Origin: Epiperipatus broadwayi
Taxonomy: Eukaryota > Onychophora > Udeonychophora > Euonychophora > Peripatidae
DNA: 64,000 nt
Reading direction: 5' to 3'
Assembly: GCA_028023455.1 (NCBI GenBank)
Contig: JAQFVV010012496.1
Span: forward strand, 2,976,001-3,040,000
Position 1 is the stretch's first letter. Each line of letters begins with the position of its first letter. The position numbers and the translations under genes are program-made. Positions 22,346 to 33,590 of this stretch are shown here, piece after piece. The notes under the pieces are model-generated. The model worked only from the letters and a program-made list of their open reading frames with translations. It did not search any database and had not been told where the DNA came from.

Positions 22346-23059
22346 TTATAATATAAGTGCAGTTTTTTCCATGCACAAAATGTTGTTTTCTCTTACCATC
22401 TATTACTGGGCTAATATGTATATGAAATCTCACCACCACACTAATCATAAGTACCAAAGATTGTTAATATCATTAGAAGATATCATAATTAATTTCTGGT
22501 TGATAGCAAATTATTAGATATTTAATTATGGTATACTAGCATAATTGAAATATAGGGAGACATTAGCATATGGATAAATTTAAAGTCTCAAGAAGTCTCT
22601 TGCAGTAAATAAACAATCAGTATGGGTTTATATATAATGAACTACAGGCAATTTTATAAATTACCTAGAAACTGACTTCAAGTTTTATAAAAAATTAAGA
22701 ACAATGACGAGCAGTACTATTTACTAACAAAGCCAATTTAATATATAAGATAGACTAAACTCAGAAATCAATCTTTTACAAAAATTATATGCAACAGTTT
22801 TTTACATATATGAGCATCTTGGAAATGAATTTCTTATTTATAAATAAAGTTTTGTAAAACAAATACAAATTTATTACCTACTATGACCACAAAAATCTTC
22901 ATCCAATGTCCACAGGACTTTCTAGTCAGAATGATGACTTCAAATTTTAAAAAAAGTAGATTTTGACAGCAATATATATAATAAATGGATATTTAATAAA
23001 TGAGCAACCCCCCCCCCCCAAAAAAAAAAAAAAAAAACTATGCTTACATGAAAAATTAC
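22346..23059. other. Unassigned AT-rich DNA ending in a poly-C/poly-A tract
   Basis: No gene seen. Near 23007-23038 about ten C are followed directly by about eighteen A, similar to the tract at 38402-38423. Confidence 0.5.
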
Positions 23060-24345
23060 TTTTTAGGTTTCACACTTTATCTTTTTTTTCTTCAGTGATG
23101 AAAGCTTTTATTCATCAAAAAGACAAAATACACAACAGTTTAAAAGGTTTACAAAGAGATGATTACATGGCAAAATGAAATTCAAGTACAATATGGTGAA
23201 GGGAAAGAGAATACATATGAAGTAGGAAGGGGATATGGAAGAAGTGTGTAGTCCATGCAAAGAAGAGTCTTTGATAAGGAGCAACATTGATAGGCTTGGT
23301 TGCCCTGGTGAATTGATAGGAGGATCCTTGTGTGACATTAGCTTTGGATGAATTGCTATATGCTGTATGTTAGGTCTTAGACATTTCAGGGATGGATGAG
23401 ACTTCTAAGTTATGCTTAGATGCAACAGGGTGAATTTTGTTTCTTGTAGATGAGGAATTTTAATTTTTGCCGTTGTACTTGGAGTAGCGTTATGACTGGT
23501 CATGTTGTTATTTTTGACTTGCTTTTTACCTTTGATAGAGCAAACCATAGTCTGAAAGGGAGAAAAATCCAGAGGACAAGGAGATGGAGACTTTGAAATA
23601 AGTTCTTTGATGATGAAATTTTTGGTTAAGTTTTGTTTGAAATTTGATTTGGATAAAATTTGGGTAATTTTGAAGGTTTTAGTTCATGTAGTTTAGGTCT
23701 CTGCACATTTTTGCCGCCAGGAGCACTGGTCATCTTTAAACCGTTTAAAAGACTGAAAAATAATATGAAGAAAAACAATTTTAAAATGGAAAAAATTAAA
23801 TATATTGATGTAAAGGCCACAAAAAAAAAAAAAAAAACACTGGAAAACTTATTATTAATAATTTTAATTGAGTAATGAGAAAATTTAGTGGAATTTTAGG
23901 CAGTTAGTTACCCCAGAGAAGGCGGTGTCTGAAAAAAAAGTTAGAAATGGCCCAAATAACTGGAACAACAGACAAAAAAACTTAATAAACAAGTTCTGGG
24001 TGACAGTAAAATTGGAGTAGGAGTAATATCTAAGAGTCTAAGAGTGAATAAATCCTTTTATGGTCCATGAAAAAGTTGAACCTCCCACCAAATGGGGGGG
24101 GGATGAGGTAGTTAGTTGCTGATAAGCACAAGGTAGACGTAAGGAAAATGTGTTAAAAATGCACTAAAACTGAGATTTAGTGAATGAAAGAGCTCATTAG
24201 CAGCAAAAGAAGGCCTTTAAAGGGCCAATTAAATATAAAAGACACCTTTCACTACTGCAAAACCAACTTTTCAGAGCCATTCTGCGAGAGCTGTGAGGAG
24301 GATGACTTGCCAGTAAGAACTCCACCTATGGACTTTCAAATATTA
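23060..24345 (-). other. GC-richer unclassified block, possibly an old retroelement or gene remnant
   Basis: Base composition is more even than in the flanks. On the minus strand several open pieces run in the same direction: about 23780-23630 (starting MTSAPGGKNVQRPKLHELK), about 23620-23400 (including SPSPCPLDFSPFQTMVCS) and about 23340-23110 (SHKDPPINSPGQPSLS). The serine, proline and lysine-rich content resembles LINE ORF1 or Gag spacer regions, but I recognise no domain, zinc knuckle or catalytic motif. A gene remnant is equally possible. Confidence 0.3.
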
Positions 24346-25345
24346 TCTTTTCAAATAAAAATTTCAAATAAAATCAAAAACATCTTCCTCAGCTAAAATG
24401 TTCATCAATATTACTAATCTAAAATTGAGAAATCATTTAATTTGATATGCCTATTAAACCCAGTGATAACCAAGACAGTTTAAAGCAAAATCCAAAACAC
24501 ATAGGAGTCAGCGATAATGTATTCTTTCATAATGAACAAGACTATTTATTATAAAATCACTAATAATGTACCAAGTTAAAGAAAAACCAGCAAATTTTCC
24601 TGATATCATTTTGTATTTATTTTCTCTGTAATGTATATAGAAACACACTCACTTCTAATCTTAATTCTTCATTCCAAAACAAACTATACATTTATTAGAA
24701 TGAAAAAAAAAATGCAACAGACTCTTTATCTATACTATCTTGACAGAAAATTTAGAAGGAAAAAAGGTCACTTCTAAATATGATATTGTTCATCTTGACT
24801 TTTCTACATATCAGTTTAAATGGGTAAGAACACTCAGACTGCAATCAGAAATCTTACAAGAATTGAATAATTTAATCATATCATTTATGACCTTACAGAC
24901 ACAAATATATTCACAATACCTACAAAATAAGTATTTATCTTCTTTAAACATCTATCTTTTCAGTTGCTAAGTTATTACAGTCAAGCATCATTATATTTTA
25001 TTTCAATGGTCTAATGCCAAGATCCTTCTCTCTTTTTTCCGTATTTATCATCTATATTGACATTTTATTTAAATATAATAGACAAATTACAGATAAAATT
25101 CATATTCTGTATCTTAATTTTAAAATTGAATCTGTAGCAGATTAATTGAATATATAACTTATCTACATGATATACTATAATCATTACATAATCATAAATA
25201 TATGTCAACATTCATTGTTTCTGAAGATGAATAAATCACTTCCATCACCACTTTTAACATAAATGCACATCCACCCACCACCCCCAACAATCTAAATATA
25301 CTATTTTTACCAAATAAGTATGTTAAATTTCCTACATGAAAACAT
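24346..25345. other. Unassigned AT-rich DNA
   Basis: No supported feature; short frames only. Confidence 0.5.
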
Positions 25346-25348
25346 AAC

Positions 25349-25768
25349 AGTAGCAAAATCTCCATACAGTAATGCCACCAAGTGCAAAACTTCATAATCA
25401 AACGATACAGAAAGATTTGTGCAAACATCCCTATCTAATGACTACTCATTCAATATCCTCAGATTAGTTTCTAGTTTGTGACATTCATCAATGAAGAGCC
25501 TTGGATTTGAAATCACTGCACCTAAATCAGCAGTGCTATCAAATTCAAAGCTCCTCACTGATGAAAGCCAGAAGTTAGAAACTAGTCTGGGCATATTGGA
25601 TGAGTAAGCACTAGATAGAAATTAAATGCACAAACATCCCTGCATCCATTGATTATAAAGGCTTCCCTACTTGGTGGCATTACTGTATGGAGAGTTTGCT
25701 ACTGTTATTAACAGCCTGTATATGCATATGAAATGGTGATCATGTGACATATAAAAACATACTGAGGC
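25349..25768. mobile_element. Family A foldback element
   Basis: Inverted family A ends (TCTCCATACAGTAATGCCAC on the left, GTGGCATTACTGTATGGAGA on the right) enclose two hammerheads. The minus copy at about 25447-25500 has core TTGATGA. The plus copy at 25543-25601 keeps CTGATGA (25558-25564), GAAA and ACTAGT, with a weakened helix II (AGC/GTT) and one inner helix I mismatch. The right end carries GGTGATCATGTGACAT. An eight-base AAAACATA near both ends could be a remnant target duplication. Confidence 0.8.
25543..25601 (+). ncRNA. Near-intact hammerhead ribozyme, family A
   Basis: All core bases are present. Helix II is AGC-CAGAA-GTT with a G-U pair, and inner helix I is CCTCA with TGGGC (last pair C-C). 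Confidence 0.7.
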
Positions 25769-26159
25769 CATTAGGCAAGGACATATTAATATCAAATAAT
25801 AACACATGAGCATTGTTCAAGATAAATCAAATCAAATGGAATTAAAGGGGATTGCTTAGCCCTACAACTATCAAATGCCATCCTGCTAACCTATATTCAG
25901 TCAATTCTTTCAAAGAAGCATTATCAAGCTAACAAATTATGTTTATAAAAAATGCACATATTTCTCAATAACTATTACCTCAATTATGCCTTCTAAAAAA
26001 TTTTGATCCATTCCCTTTTTCCTATAGTTTCTTTTAAAAAAAACTAATACAGGTTGAATTCCGATATATTTCCAACATTCTTAGCTCTTGATTTTTTCAA
26101 ATTTAGATATATTACAAATCTGAATGTCGTTATATATAGCAATTATAATTTAATTATAA

Positions 26160-26310
26160 GGTATCTGAACTCGAACTTTTAAGTTGAACTCAAACTTTCC
26201 AGCTCCCTACATCTATTCAATACATCTGGTCATGTGTATCAGTTGTATAAGATGAATTGGATATCTGTAGGGAGTTTGAAAAATTGAGTTCTACATTAAA
26301 TTTAGTATAG
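26160..26310. repeat. Family B tRNA-like ends, inverted pair
   Basis: A minus copy of the terminal block (CTTTCCAGCTCCCTACA) faces a plus copy (TGTATAAGATGAATTGGATA followed by GGGAGTTTGAAAAATTGAG). No hammerhead lies between them, so only the outermost parts of a foldback unit remain. Confidence 0.6.
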
Positions 26311-26338
26311 ATAACATACATATATTTAAATATTAGTA

Positions 26339-27293
26339 CACCTGGGTCTCATTTTATGTGGATTATTTTAATGCGATTTTGAAGTTATACAATTCATGTT
26401 TCTTCTTAATATCTTTCATATTTCACTATATTTATTAGATATCAAGAAATTTAAATTATTAATAACTTATTTTGACTTGAAATACTTTTTTTTTTTTCAA
26501 AAATATAACATTACATTAGAAGCTTATGTGAATATGGCCCGAAGCTGTATTTAGAACTTAGCTTCTATGTAAATAACATATTTATACTAATGAGTAAATA
26601 ATAATAATATATTTATACTTACATATAAAATATTGCAATAAATATTCAAAAAATTTAAACTTTTAAAATGTATTTTGTTATATATAACAGAAATAAATAA
26701 TCTTTTAGATTTTTAAAATAAAAAACGAAGATTTTATAAACTGAAAATAATCTTTCTAATGATAATTTTTGTTTTGATTGCAATCTCATTTTTTTTAATA
26801 TAGAAACAGAAAACCATTAACACAGTACAAGACTGAAAATGGCGCTAGTTACATCACATCATGAATAAAAATAAAGTGGCTAACAGGTTTCTCTGGGAAT
26901 AATTGCTGAGAGATTCATGACTTTGTTTAAGGAGAAGCCACAATACATCACATCACATCGACTCTGATTTCTTACCAGTTTACAAATGAACACTAGCGTA
27001 ATGATTAAAATATGTATGAAAAATATAAAATTAAATACTGTAGTAATAAAAAAATTAAAAAAAAAGTTTGTCTTGTATTAATTTTTTTCAAATATTTGAA
27101 ATTTTTTATTAGTCATACTTTATTTGCTTATTTTTTTAATGCGAATTTTAAAGTAATTTTTCATTGTTGCTTTGCTTTTATGTAAATTCTGAAAATTACA
27201 GCACCTATCCCCCATTTTTCAAGGTAAATTAAATCTATTTTTGTGCGATTTTTTTAATGCGAGCTTTCTGTGGAACCTACAGAGACCCAGGTG
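26339..27293. mobile_element. Pogo/Tigger-like DNA transposon, non-autonomous, 955 bp
   Basis: The perfect 12-bp terminal inverted repeat CACCTGGGTCTC (26339-26350) faces GAGACCCAGGTG (27282-27293), and both are bordered by TA (26337-26338 and 27294-27295). Subterminal TTTAATGCGA motifs repeat on both sides (about 26368-26377 and 27255-27262, also near 27139). A TA duplication and C-rich end followed by ATGCGA-type subterminal repeats recall the Tigger group of Tc1/mariner. No transposase frame is inside, so it would depend on another copy. A family G repeat lies within it. Confidence 0.7.
26867..26975. repeat. Family G interspersed repeat
   Basis: The sequence from AAAGTGGCTAACAGG to GGAGAAGCCACAATACATC is repeated as a reverse complement at 59375-59470 (GTATTTGGCTTCTCCTTAAA on the plus strand). 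About 90 bp are shared with scattered differences. Confidence 0.75.
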
Positions 27294-27935
27294 TAATTAT
27301 AATGATAAAAAAAAAACGCTTAAATGGTATATCTTTACCTGAATATTGGTTCTCTCAAAATCAATGTAAATATAATAAAAAAAAGTCTATATTTTAACAA
27401 TTATAATAGTTAGAATTTTAACTAGTTACCCCAGATTCAAAATAAACTATGAATTTTAAATATATTAAAAAACAAACATACTGAGAATCAGTGACAATTA
27501 TTGAATAATTTATTCTACTAAGCATATTACTATACAAAAATATTAAGCTGAAATAACTGTTTATTAATAAGTACGATTAATCACATTTTTTTTTTTGCTG
27601 TTAATTTTAAACATTTTATCAAATACAGAATCCAATCAGTACCAATTTTGGAAACATTCTCATGGAAAGAAGACTGGAGTTGCTTTTTTCATCCAATTGT
27701 ATTTTTAGTGGGGAAAAAAAACGAACTCCATCAAATCTTTTATATTTTAGATACCCCCCCCCCCAAATAATAATATTAAAAACAAAATACCAATTTTGAA
27801 AATGGGGGGAGGGGAGGGTAGCAATAATGTCATCAATATGAAGAATTCCATATAGTCTTCAGTCTAAAAAAATGAATTTAATTGGGTGGGGGGGGGATCA
27901 TCATCAAATCTTTGTTTTATATAAATTTTATTCAT
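27294..27935. other. Unassigned AT-rich DNA with C and G runs
   Basis: No gene seen. A C run lies near 27753-27763 and G runs near 27806-27816 and 27886-27897. Confidence 0.5.
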
Positions 27936-27944
27936 TCAAAACTC

Positions 27945-28515
27945 TGTTTAGGAGTAGGGATAATTCTAGATAGAGATTTTAAATGCTTTCTCTTTTGTCA
28001 TTTATCGAAAAAGCTTGTTTAGAGCTATTAGTACACTCATTATATTACATTTGTAAATAGAAGCTAATTACATCACGCGATGTATGACTTAATTTTCCTT
28101 ATTATTATAGTTTGGTTTTCAAAATTTTGGTGATGTTATATTGCTAAGGCTATTAATATATGGTATATCTGAACTTAGTTCAATCCCATATGGCTATTTA
28201 AGTTAGATAGTGGATTTGAAGACATATAGATGTCTGAAAATTTTTGATTTCTACTTAATAGTTAAGTATTTGATAAATGCTGGACTTGAAGTTTTTTTTT
28301 AGATCTAGTGTCTAAATGCCCTAGGCTTCACTGAAGAGAACCATTAGCTCGAAAGTGGTTTGGAGATCGGGATAATTCTAGATAGAAATTTTAAATGCTT
28401 TCTCTTCTGGTGTATCAAAAAAGCTTGTTTAGAGCTATTAGAATGCTCATTATATTACATTTGTAAATACAAACTAATTAAGTCATGTGAGACTTGGTTT
28501 TTCTTACAAATATTG
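27945..28515 (+). mobile_element. Family C tandem hammerhead repeat
   Basis: The block GGATAATTCTAGATAGA followed by TTTTAAATGCTTTCTCTT occurs at about 27957 and 28369, so the unit is roughly 412 bp. Between them are a CTGAACTTAGTTCAATC segment and TTAGATCTAGTGTCTAAATG, both reminiscent of family A. The hammerhead at about 28316-28374 has CTGAAGA at 28331-28337, GAAA at 28351-28354, and inner helix I CTTCA/TGGAG. Helix II is poor. It is a partial tandem dimer. Confidence 0.75.
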
Positions 28516-29535
28516 AAAGTAAATTTTGTTTTTCCAATAATTACATCAAAAGTTTAAATCAGCACAATTTTTTAATTTGATGGGAATTTTGATTTTTTTA
28601 ACAATTTGCTGATTTTAAGTATCTCAATGACTGTACTATTTGCAAAATCATATATAAGATTGAATTCCACTTAATAAATAACAGTTTAAAAGCATAGGAA
28701 GTAGAATACTATTAGTTCAGCTCCTTAAATTCCAGTATCTTTCATTATCTGGATAAAATTACAGAGACCATTAAATTTCATAATCACCAGATTTTATCAT
28801 TTTAGGAAGAGTTATAATTAACTAAAGTAAATATCTTTTACTTACATTTGATTTCAAACACATTAAAAAAAAAATAGTACAGTAAATGTCAAAATAGAAA
28901 ACAAAAACCCACTTCAGTAAGTACTTGTAAATTAAGAAGCATAATGCCATGAGATCTGACATACTTATAATGAGAATTTAAGATATATGTATTTTAAACA
29001 AAAAATCAGAATATATAAATATTCAACAAAGTATTAATGTTTATTTAATTATGAAAATTTATTAGTCTGAAAACGCTATTAATCAGAGTGCAGCTGTCTC
29101 ATAAAAAACAACAATATTCAGTCTCAATAAATAAATATTTATGATAGATGTAACATAAGTAGAATAACTTCAATCAAAATTCTCATTTGTAAACAAGTAA
29201 TATGTAAGGACTTTTGTGACAGCTATCTCGATGTAAAAATATAAATGTCTAAGATAATGATTTACATAACAAACATGAGTGGAATGCTAAAAGTAAATGT
29301 TAATTCAATACATATACAGAAATAATTCGATACAGTGTTTTTTTCTTTATTATTTTAATTATGTTTAGAAACCATAAAATGTAATTAAAGTATCATAGGT
29401 GCAGATAAGCATAAGCATTTCCATTTAATAATTTATAAAAAAGTCAAAATGTCTAGCTGTAAGATGTGTGAATTATACAGGATTGGGATAAACATTATTT
29501 TAGCAGGCCAAAACAGTGCTCTGGTGGAATAATTT
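28516..29535. other. Unassigned AT-rich DNA
   Basis: No supported feature. Confidence 0.5.
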
Positions 29536-29539
29536 TGAA

Positions 29540-29890
29540 CTACAATGCACAGTTCTCAGCAATCCATATAATAAATTCCACAAAAATGGTGTCACTATTG
29601 TCTGGATTCATGATGTTTTCCTGATGCATGTCAACAGAATGCACATAGGTGCTATTATAAATTCTGTTTAAATTATTGTATATAACCCACTTGTCCGTTG
29701 TGATGTGGGTCACTGAAAAAAAGTTGTATCTGATGGATATACAATAGCGACAATCTGCAGTGCCATCTAACACTATCTGCACCTTCAGCATATCTTACCA
29801 GTGAATATTGTTCATCACAATGTTGACATAAAAAATTGTTTTTTAGCAGTTGCCTCCTCACTAACCACTTCATTGCCATTTCCAGAATTT
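29540..29890 (-). pseudogene. Merlin (IS1016/ISXO2-like) transposase relic
   Basis: The minus frame from 29879 reads AMKWLVRRQLLKNNFLCQHC followed by DEQYSLVRYAE and RWHCR. This matches the N-terminal zinc-binding part of ISXO2-like transposases (C-x2-C spacing, then W-C-R). After a frameshift, a second frame contains SIRYNFFS and, further on, DKWVIYNNLNRIYNSTYVHS then VDMHQENIMNPDNSDT. The latter corresponds to the family's D-x-W-x-x-Y and H-x-x-N-x-x-P segment. The central catalytic stretch is deleted. Terminal inverted repeats were not found. Confidence 0.65.
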
Positions 29891-30100
29891 TGAATTTCCT
29901 CCATCAACTGCCATGAATGCCAAGATTCTGCACAAATAGCCCGAATATATAATATTCATTTATTAGCACGATAAGTGTTACATGATTTATGCCTGCCATG
30001 GTCTTATTGTAGTTAGTCATAATGTAATGCGATTCTCACATGAATTCTCTGAATGGATTTCAAACACAGAATAGCATATGTATAATTACTTTTTCAAAAT

Positions 30101-30182
30101 ACCAACTTTACAACTATAGATATTGTCAAAGGACCAAGTTTACAATTACAGATATTATCAAAGTACCAACTTTACAACTATA
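30101..30182. repeat. 32-bp tandem repeat, 2.6 units
   Basis: ACCAACTTTACAACTATAG begins at 30101 and 30165, and a variant ACCAAGTTTACAATTACAG at 30133. The spacing is 32 bp each time. Confidence 0.9.
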
Positions 30183-30654
30183 GGAGAAAAAAGTAACAAA
30201 ATTAAAAAAAAAATTCTAAATTAAAGCACTATGTTTTGGCACGCTAAAATGCCTACTCACTAGATAGGGATTTTATACTGGTGGTATTTTTGGAATTTCA
30301 TTAATTCTGCAATTTATAGAATGATTTCAAAATTAAAAAAAAAAAATGTGCTAATCTGATAAAAACTCAGGAACCAAGATTGTTATTTGGAAGAAATGAT
30401 TTGCTCAGAAACAAAAAAAAAAAAAGATGTCTACAGTATCATACTTTTGACATTTAACATTATTTTCATGTTATATAACACATTTCTACAAAATAACACT
30501 ATTCGTATTTATGTTTTTAAACTCAAGATTTATGGAATAGTCTGTACATATTATTTAAAATTGGAGAAAGGAACTAACTTTTTTTTTTATCTTTATACTG
30601 ATTCTAACAACAGATTTACAGTTGCATCTCATAGTATATCAGAAATTTAGTTAT
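30183..30654. other. Unassigned AT-rich DNA
   Basis: No supported gene. A frame at 30387-30650 is low-complexity. Near 30239-30275 GGCACGCTAAAATGCCTACTCACTAG has a short family A-like flavour (CCTACTCA, TAGATAGGGATTTTAT), probably a small fragment. Confidence 0.4.
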
Positions 30655-31235
30655 TAAAATAGGCAAAACTCTCCATACAATAGTGCCACTCAGTGCAAGC
30701 CAGAGTAATCAATAGATGCCAAAAGGCTTATGCATAAAATCAGTACCTAGTGCCTACTCATCCAATATCCCCAGACTAGTTTCTAGCTTGTGGCTTTCGT
30801 CAGTGAGGAGCCTTGGATCAGAGAGCACTGCACCTAGATCTTAGGATTTAATGCAACTCTCCAGCAGCCACCTTTTATCTTTACTTCACTTCAAAACTAT
30901 GAGAATTAATTGAAAGCACAACAGTATTTTCAATCCAAGCTCATTAGCCTATATAGTCATATAGGTCTGAACTCGGTTCAGTACCCATACATTTTGGTTG
31001 TCTTTGATTCTTTAATAACCATAGCCACCACTACCCTATTAAGCAGGAATGGTAGAAATTAGTCTGGAAATATTGGATGAGTAAACACTAGATAGTGATT
31101 GTATGCACAAGTTTTTTGGCATCCATTGATAACTCTGGCTTGCACTGAGTGGCACTACTGTATGGAGAGTTTTACTTATTTTAATAACAGTTATGAGCAA
31201 GCATAAAAAATGATCATGTGATGTTTAATGGTTTT
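30655..31235. mobile_element. Family A foldback element with intact ribozyme
   Basis: The left part is a nearly complete minus unit (30655-31050) with the hammerhead at 30760-30819. It joins a shorter plus segment starting with AGAAATTAGTCTGG near 31052, which retains only the 3' half of the ribozyme and the right end (GTATGGAGAGTTTTA, then TGATCATGTGATGTTTAATGG). The minus unit keeps the GAACTCGGTTCAGT palindrome and TATATAGTCATATAG segment. No clear target duplication was seen. Confidence 0.85.
30760..30819 (-). ncRNA. Intact-looking type I hammerhead ribozyme, family A
   Basis: The minus strand has helix I ATCCAA/TTGGAT and CCTCA/TGGGG, core CTGACGA (30797-30803, variable base C), helix II AGC-CACAA-GCT, GAAA, helix III ACTAGT and C at the cleavage position. 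Substitutions relative to the copy at 13513 fall at the variable core base and as paired changes in helix II (GGC/GCC to AGC/GCT), which preserves pairing. Confidence 0.87.
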
Positions 31236-31711
31236 AAATTCAAAAAGTACAACATTTATATTATAAAAATAAAAGACAACATAATAGCTTGCAAATAATT
31301 ATTTCTATAAAATAAATTGTTAATTTATTCTGTTATTCATGAGTTAGATCATTATACAGTTAAGAAACTTGAGAAGTTATTCATAGAAAAATGAAAATAA
31401 CAGAAGCCAAAAAAATACTTTGAGAAACATTGTATAAACTGAAAATAGAACTAAGACTAGTACTTAAAAAAAAAAAAAAAAAACTAAAGATGTTGAGTGA
31501 GAAAACAGATTCAGGATATTAATTTGCATTATAAATATCATTACAAACTTTAACTTACACCATTATGATGCAATATTTACTAATTAATATAGAAAACTAT
31601 TTTATGATAAAATCCTAAACATCAAAACTAACAATTTATATCTGCAATAGTTTCAAAGACAAATTAAAAGTTATTAATATGTTGTAAACAATGGCAGACT
31701 ATCATCAATAA

Positions 31712-31885
31712 TAACAGGGAAAACTTTCCATAGGCACTAGACAGGGATTTTATATACAAACCATTTTGCACCCAGTGATTACTCTGGCTTACACTGGGTG
31801 GCGCTACTATATGGAAAGTTTAGATTGTTGTGACAATTTGTGTGAACATAAAGAATTATGATCAGGTGATGCTTAGTGGTTTAAT
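31712..31885. repeat. Family A fragment lacking the ribozyme
   Basis: Shares GGCACTAGACAGGGATTTTAT, the GATTACTCTGGCTTACACTG block, TATGGAAAGTTT and TGATCAGGTGATG with family A right ends. A short GAAAACTTTCCATA on the left gives the inverted partner end. The hammerhead core is deleted. Confidence 0.75.
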
Positions 31886-31889
31886 ATCA

Positions 31890-33240
31890 ACAATAATATT
31901 ATTATTGGGTATATACTGTTTGGATATCTGAATTAGTTTCCAGAAGAAAAAAAATAAATGTTTAAATTAATTATGATTTATGTAATAATAATATTAGATA
32001 CTTCAAATAGTCAAAGTTCAATTTTAAAAACGTTTAATATTATTTTAAATTTTAATATAATATAAGCAACAACATATTTAATTAATTACGACTAATATTC
32101 GTAAAAAATACTTGTATGCAACATTTTTCTAAAGACTATTTTTTTTGTGAGTGTGGAATCGAGTTCTAGGCAAGATAATATTTCAAGCTGAAAACATTTA
32201 TTTTCATCATCTAAACTGACATTTTAAACCATTAACTTCGTAAAATATTTCATATATACAAATATCACTCTAAACTTTAATAATAATTTGGATAATCTAT
32301 CAATATTCAGAAAAACAACTTAATGACAGGTTTTTTTTTTTAATATTATTTATAAGTGGTATATTAAAAAATTTCCAAAAAAATATTTTTTTTTTTAAAA
32401 TGATAATAATTATTTAAATGGTAAGTCATTTAAGAGGGGTGACATGTACGTGTCAGATATGACAGGCTGAGCCTCCATACAGGAATCTCTAAGCTCTAGA
32501 ATCTATTATTCTGCTACCACAATAAACATCACAAATGTGAATGAATATACATATACTAACTGCCTACTCATGCATCTTTATAGATATCTTGTGAATTTTT
32601 TGCCCTCTTTCAATTTAATCTGTCTACACATTTATAAAAGTTTGCATGCAAAATATTGAGAAAAAGAAATAAGGTTCGCTGTAATTAACCAAACTGGTTA
32701 ACACATAACTTTCATTTCTACAATTTTTCCATTTTATCTATCTTAATGCTACGATCTTTCTATATATTCAAATGGCTACATTTTCTTTCCACATGTCATC
32801 GATTCATAGTAAAACATTAGCAGACAACAGCTAACTTGCTAAAAATAACCCATAGAATCACTATTCTGGTTATTGTATTCTAACAGTGGTGTGCAACCCA
32901 AAAGATGACCTACTCAGGATCATTTCTCAAGAAATTTTGCATAGAATAAAAAAAAAAATTTTTTTTTCTTTTAAAAATAAAATATAGTTATATTGGGGAT
33001 TATCCATAATAGAATAAATGACACATTTACTTCCCAATATAAAACTAAATTAATCGTATTCAGACTAGCTTAATTAGACAGTAACCATGCTAGGTGTAAT
33101 ACATCTCCATCCATTTAATTTATTGCCCTTCTTGGTTAAATAAAAATATGAAAGTGCATGGCCAACATTCACAGTGTTTATTTGATGAAATGCTTTTGAT
33201 AATTACATATTTTGATTATCATTCCTGCTTATTACTCAAT
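31890..33240. other. Unassigned AT-rich DNA
   Basis: No supported gene or element. Confidence 0.5.
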
Positions 33241-33244
33241 ATAT

Positions 33245-33590
33245 ATATATAAATGCAATTTATTCACTGTACTTTGAACATTTTTTAACAAAAACTTTTT
33301 ATTGTACATATATGCATACATAATCTTATATTTCGACTGTCCTGAAGCCTTCTTCAAAGCCACTTTTACTTTAAGAAGACAGCAGGACAGTCAAAACATA
33401 AGATTGTGTATGCATAATAAAAGATTTACAATCTTACGTTTTGACTGTCCTGCAGTTTTCTTAAAGTAAAAATGGCTCTGAAGAAGACTGCAGGACAGTC
33501 AAAATGTAAGATTGTGTATGCTAAAAAGTGTTCAAAGTACAGTGAATAAATTGCATTTATATAAGATATAGCAAAATAAGAGAAGTGGTG
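33245..33590. mobile_element. Family H foldback with four hammerhead-like motifs
   Basis: The ends ATATAAATGCAATTTATTCA (about 33248) and TGAATAAATTGCATTTATAT (about 33542) are complementary. Inside are alternating copies: minus 33313-33360 (GAAA intact, CUGAAGA changed to TTGAAGA), plus about 33371-33410, minus about 33424-33465 (retains ACGTAAG), and plus 33475-33520 (CTGAAGA 33478-33484 intact, helix II GACTG-CAGGA-CAGTC, but AAAA for GAAA). Ancestral order is CTGAAGA, A, GACTG-CAGGA-CAGTC, GAAAC, GTA. Helix I is weak in all copies. Confidence 0.75.

Noticed and set aside
30387-30650. 87-codon plus frame
   Set aside because: Contains a poly-lysine start from an A run; no family resemblance and adjacent to repeats.
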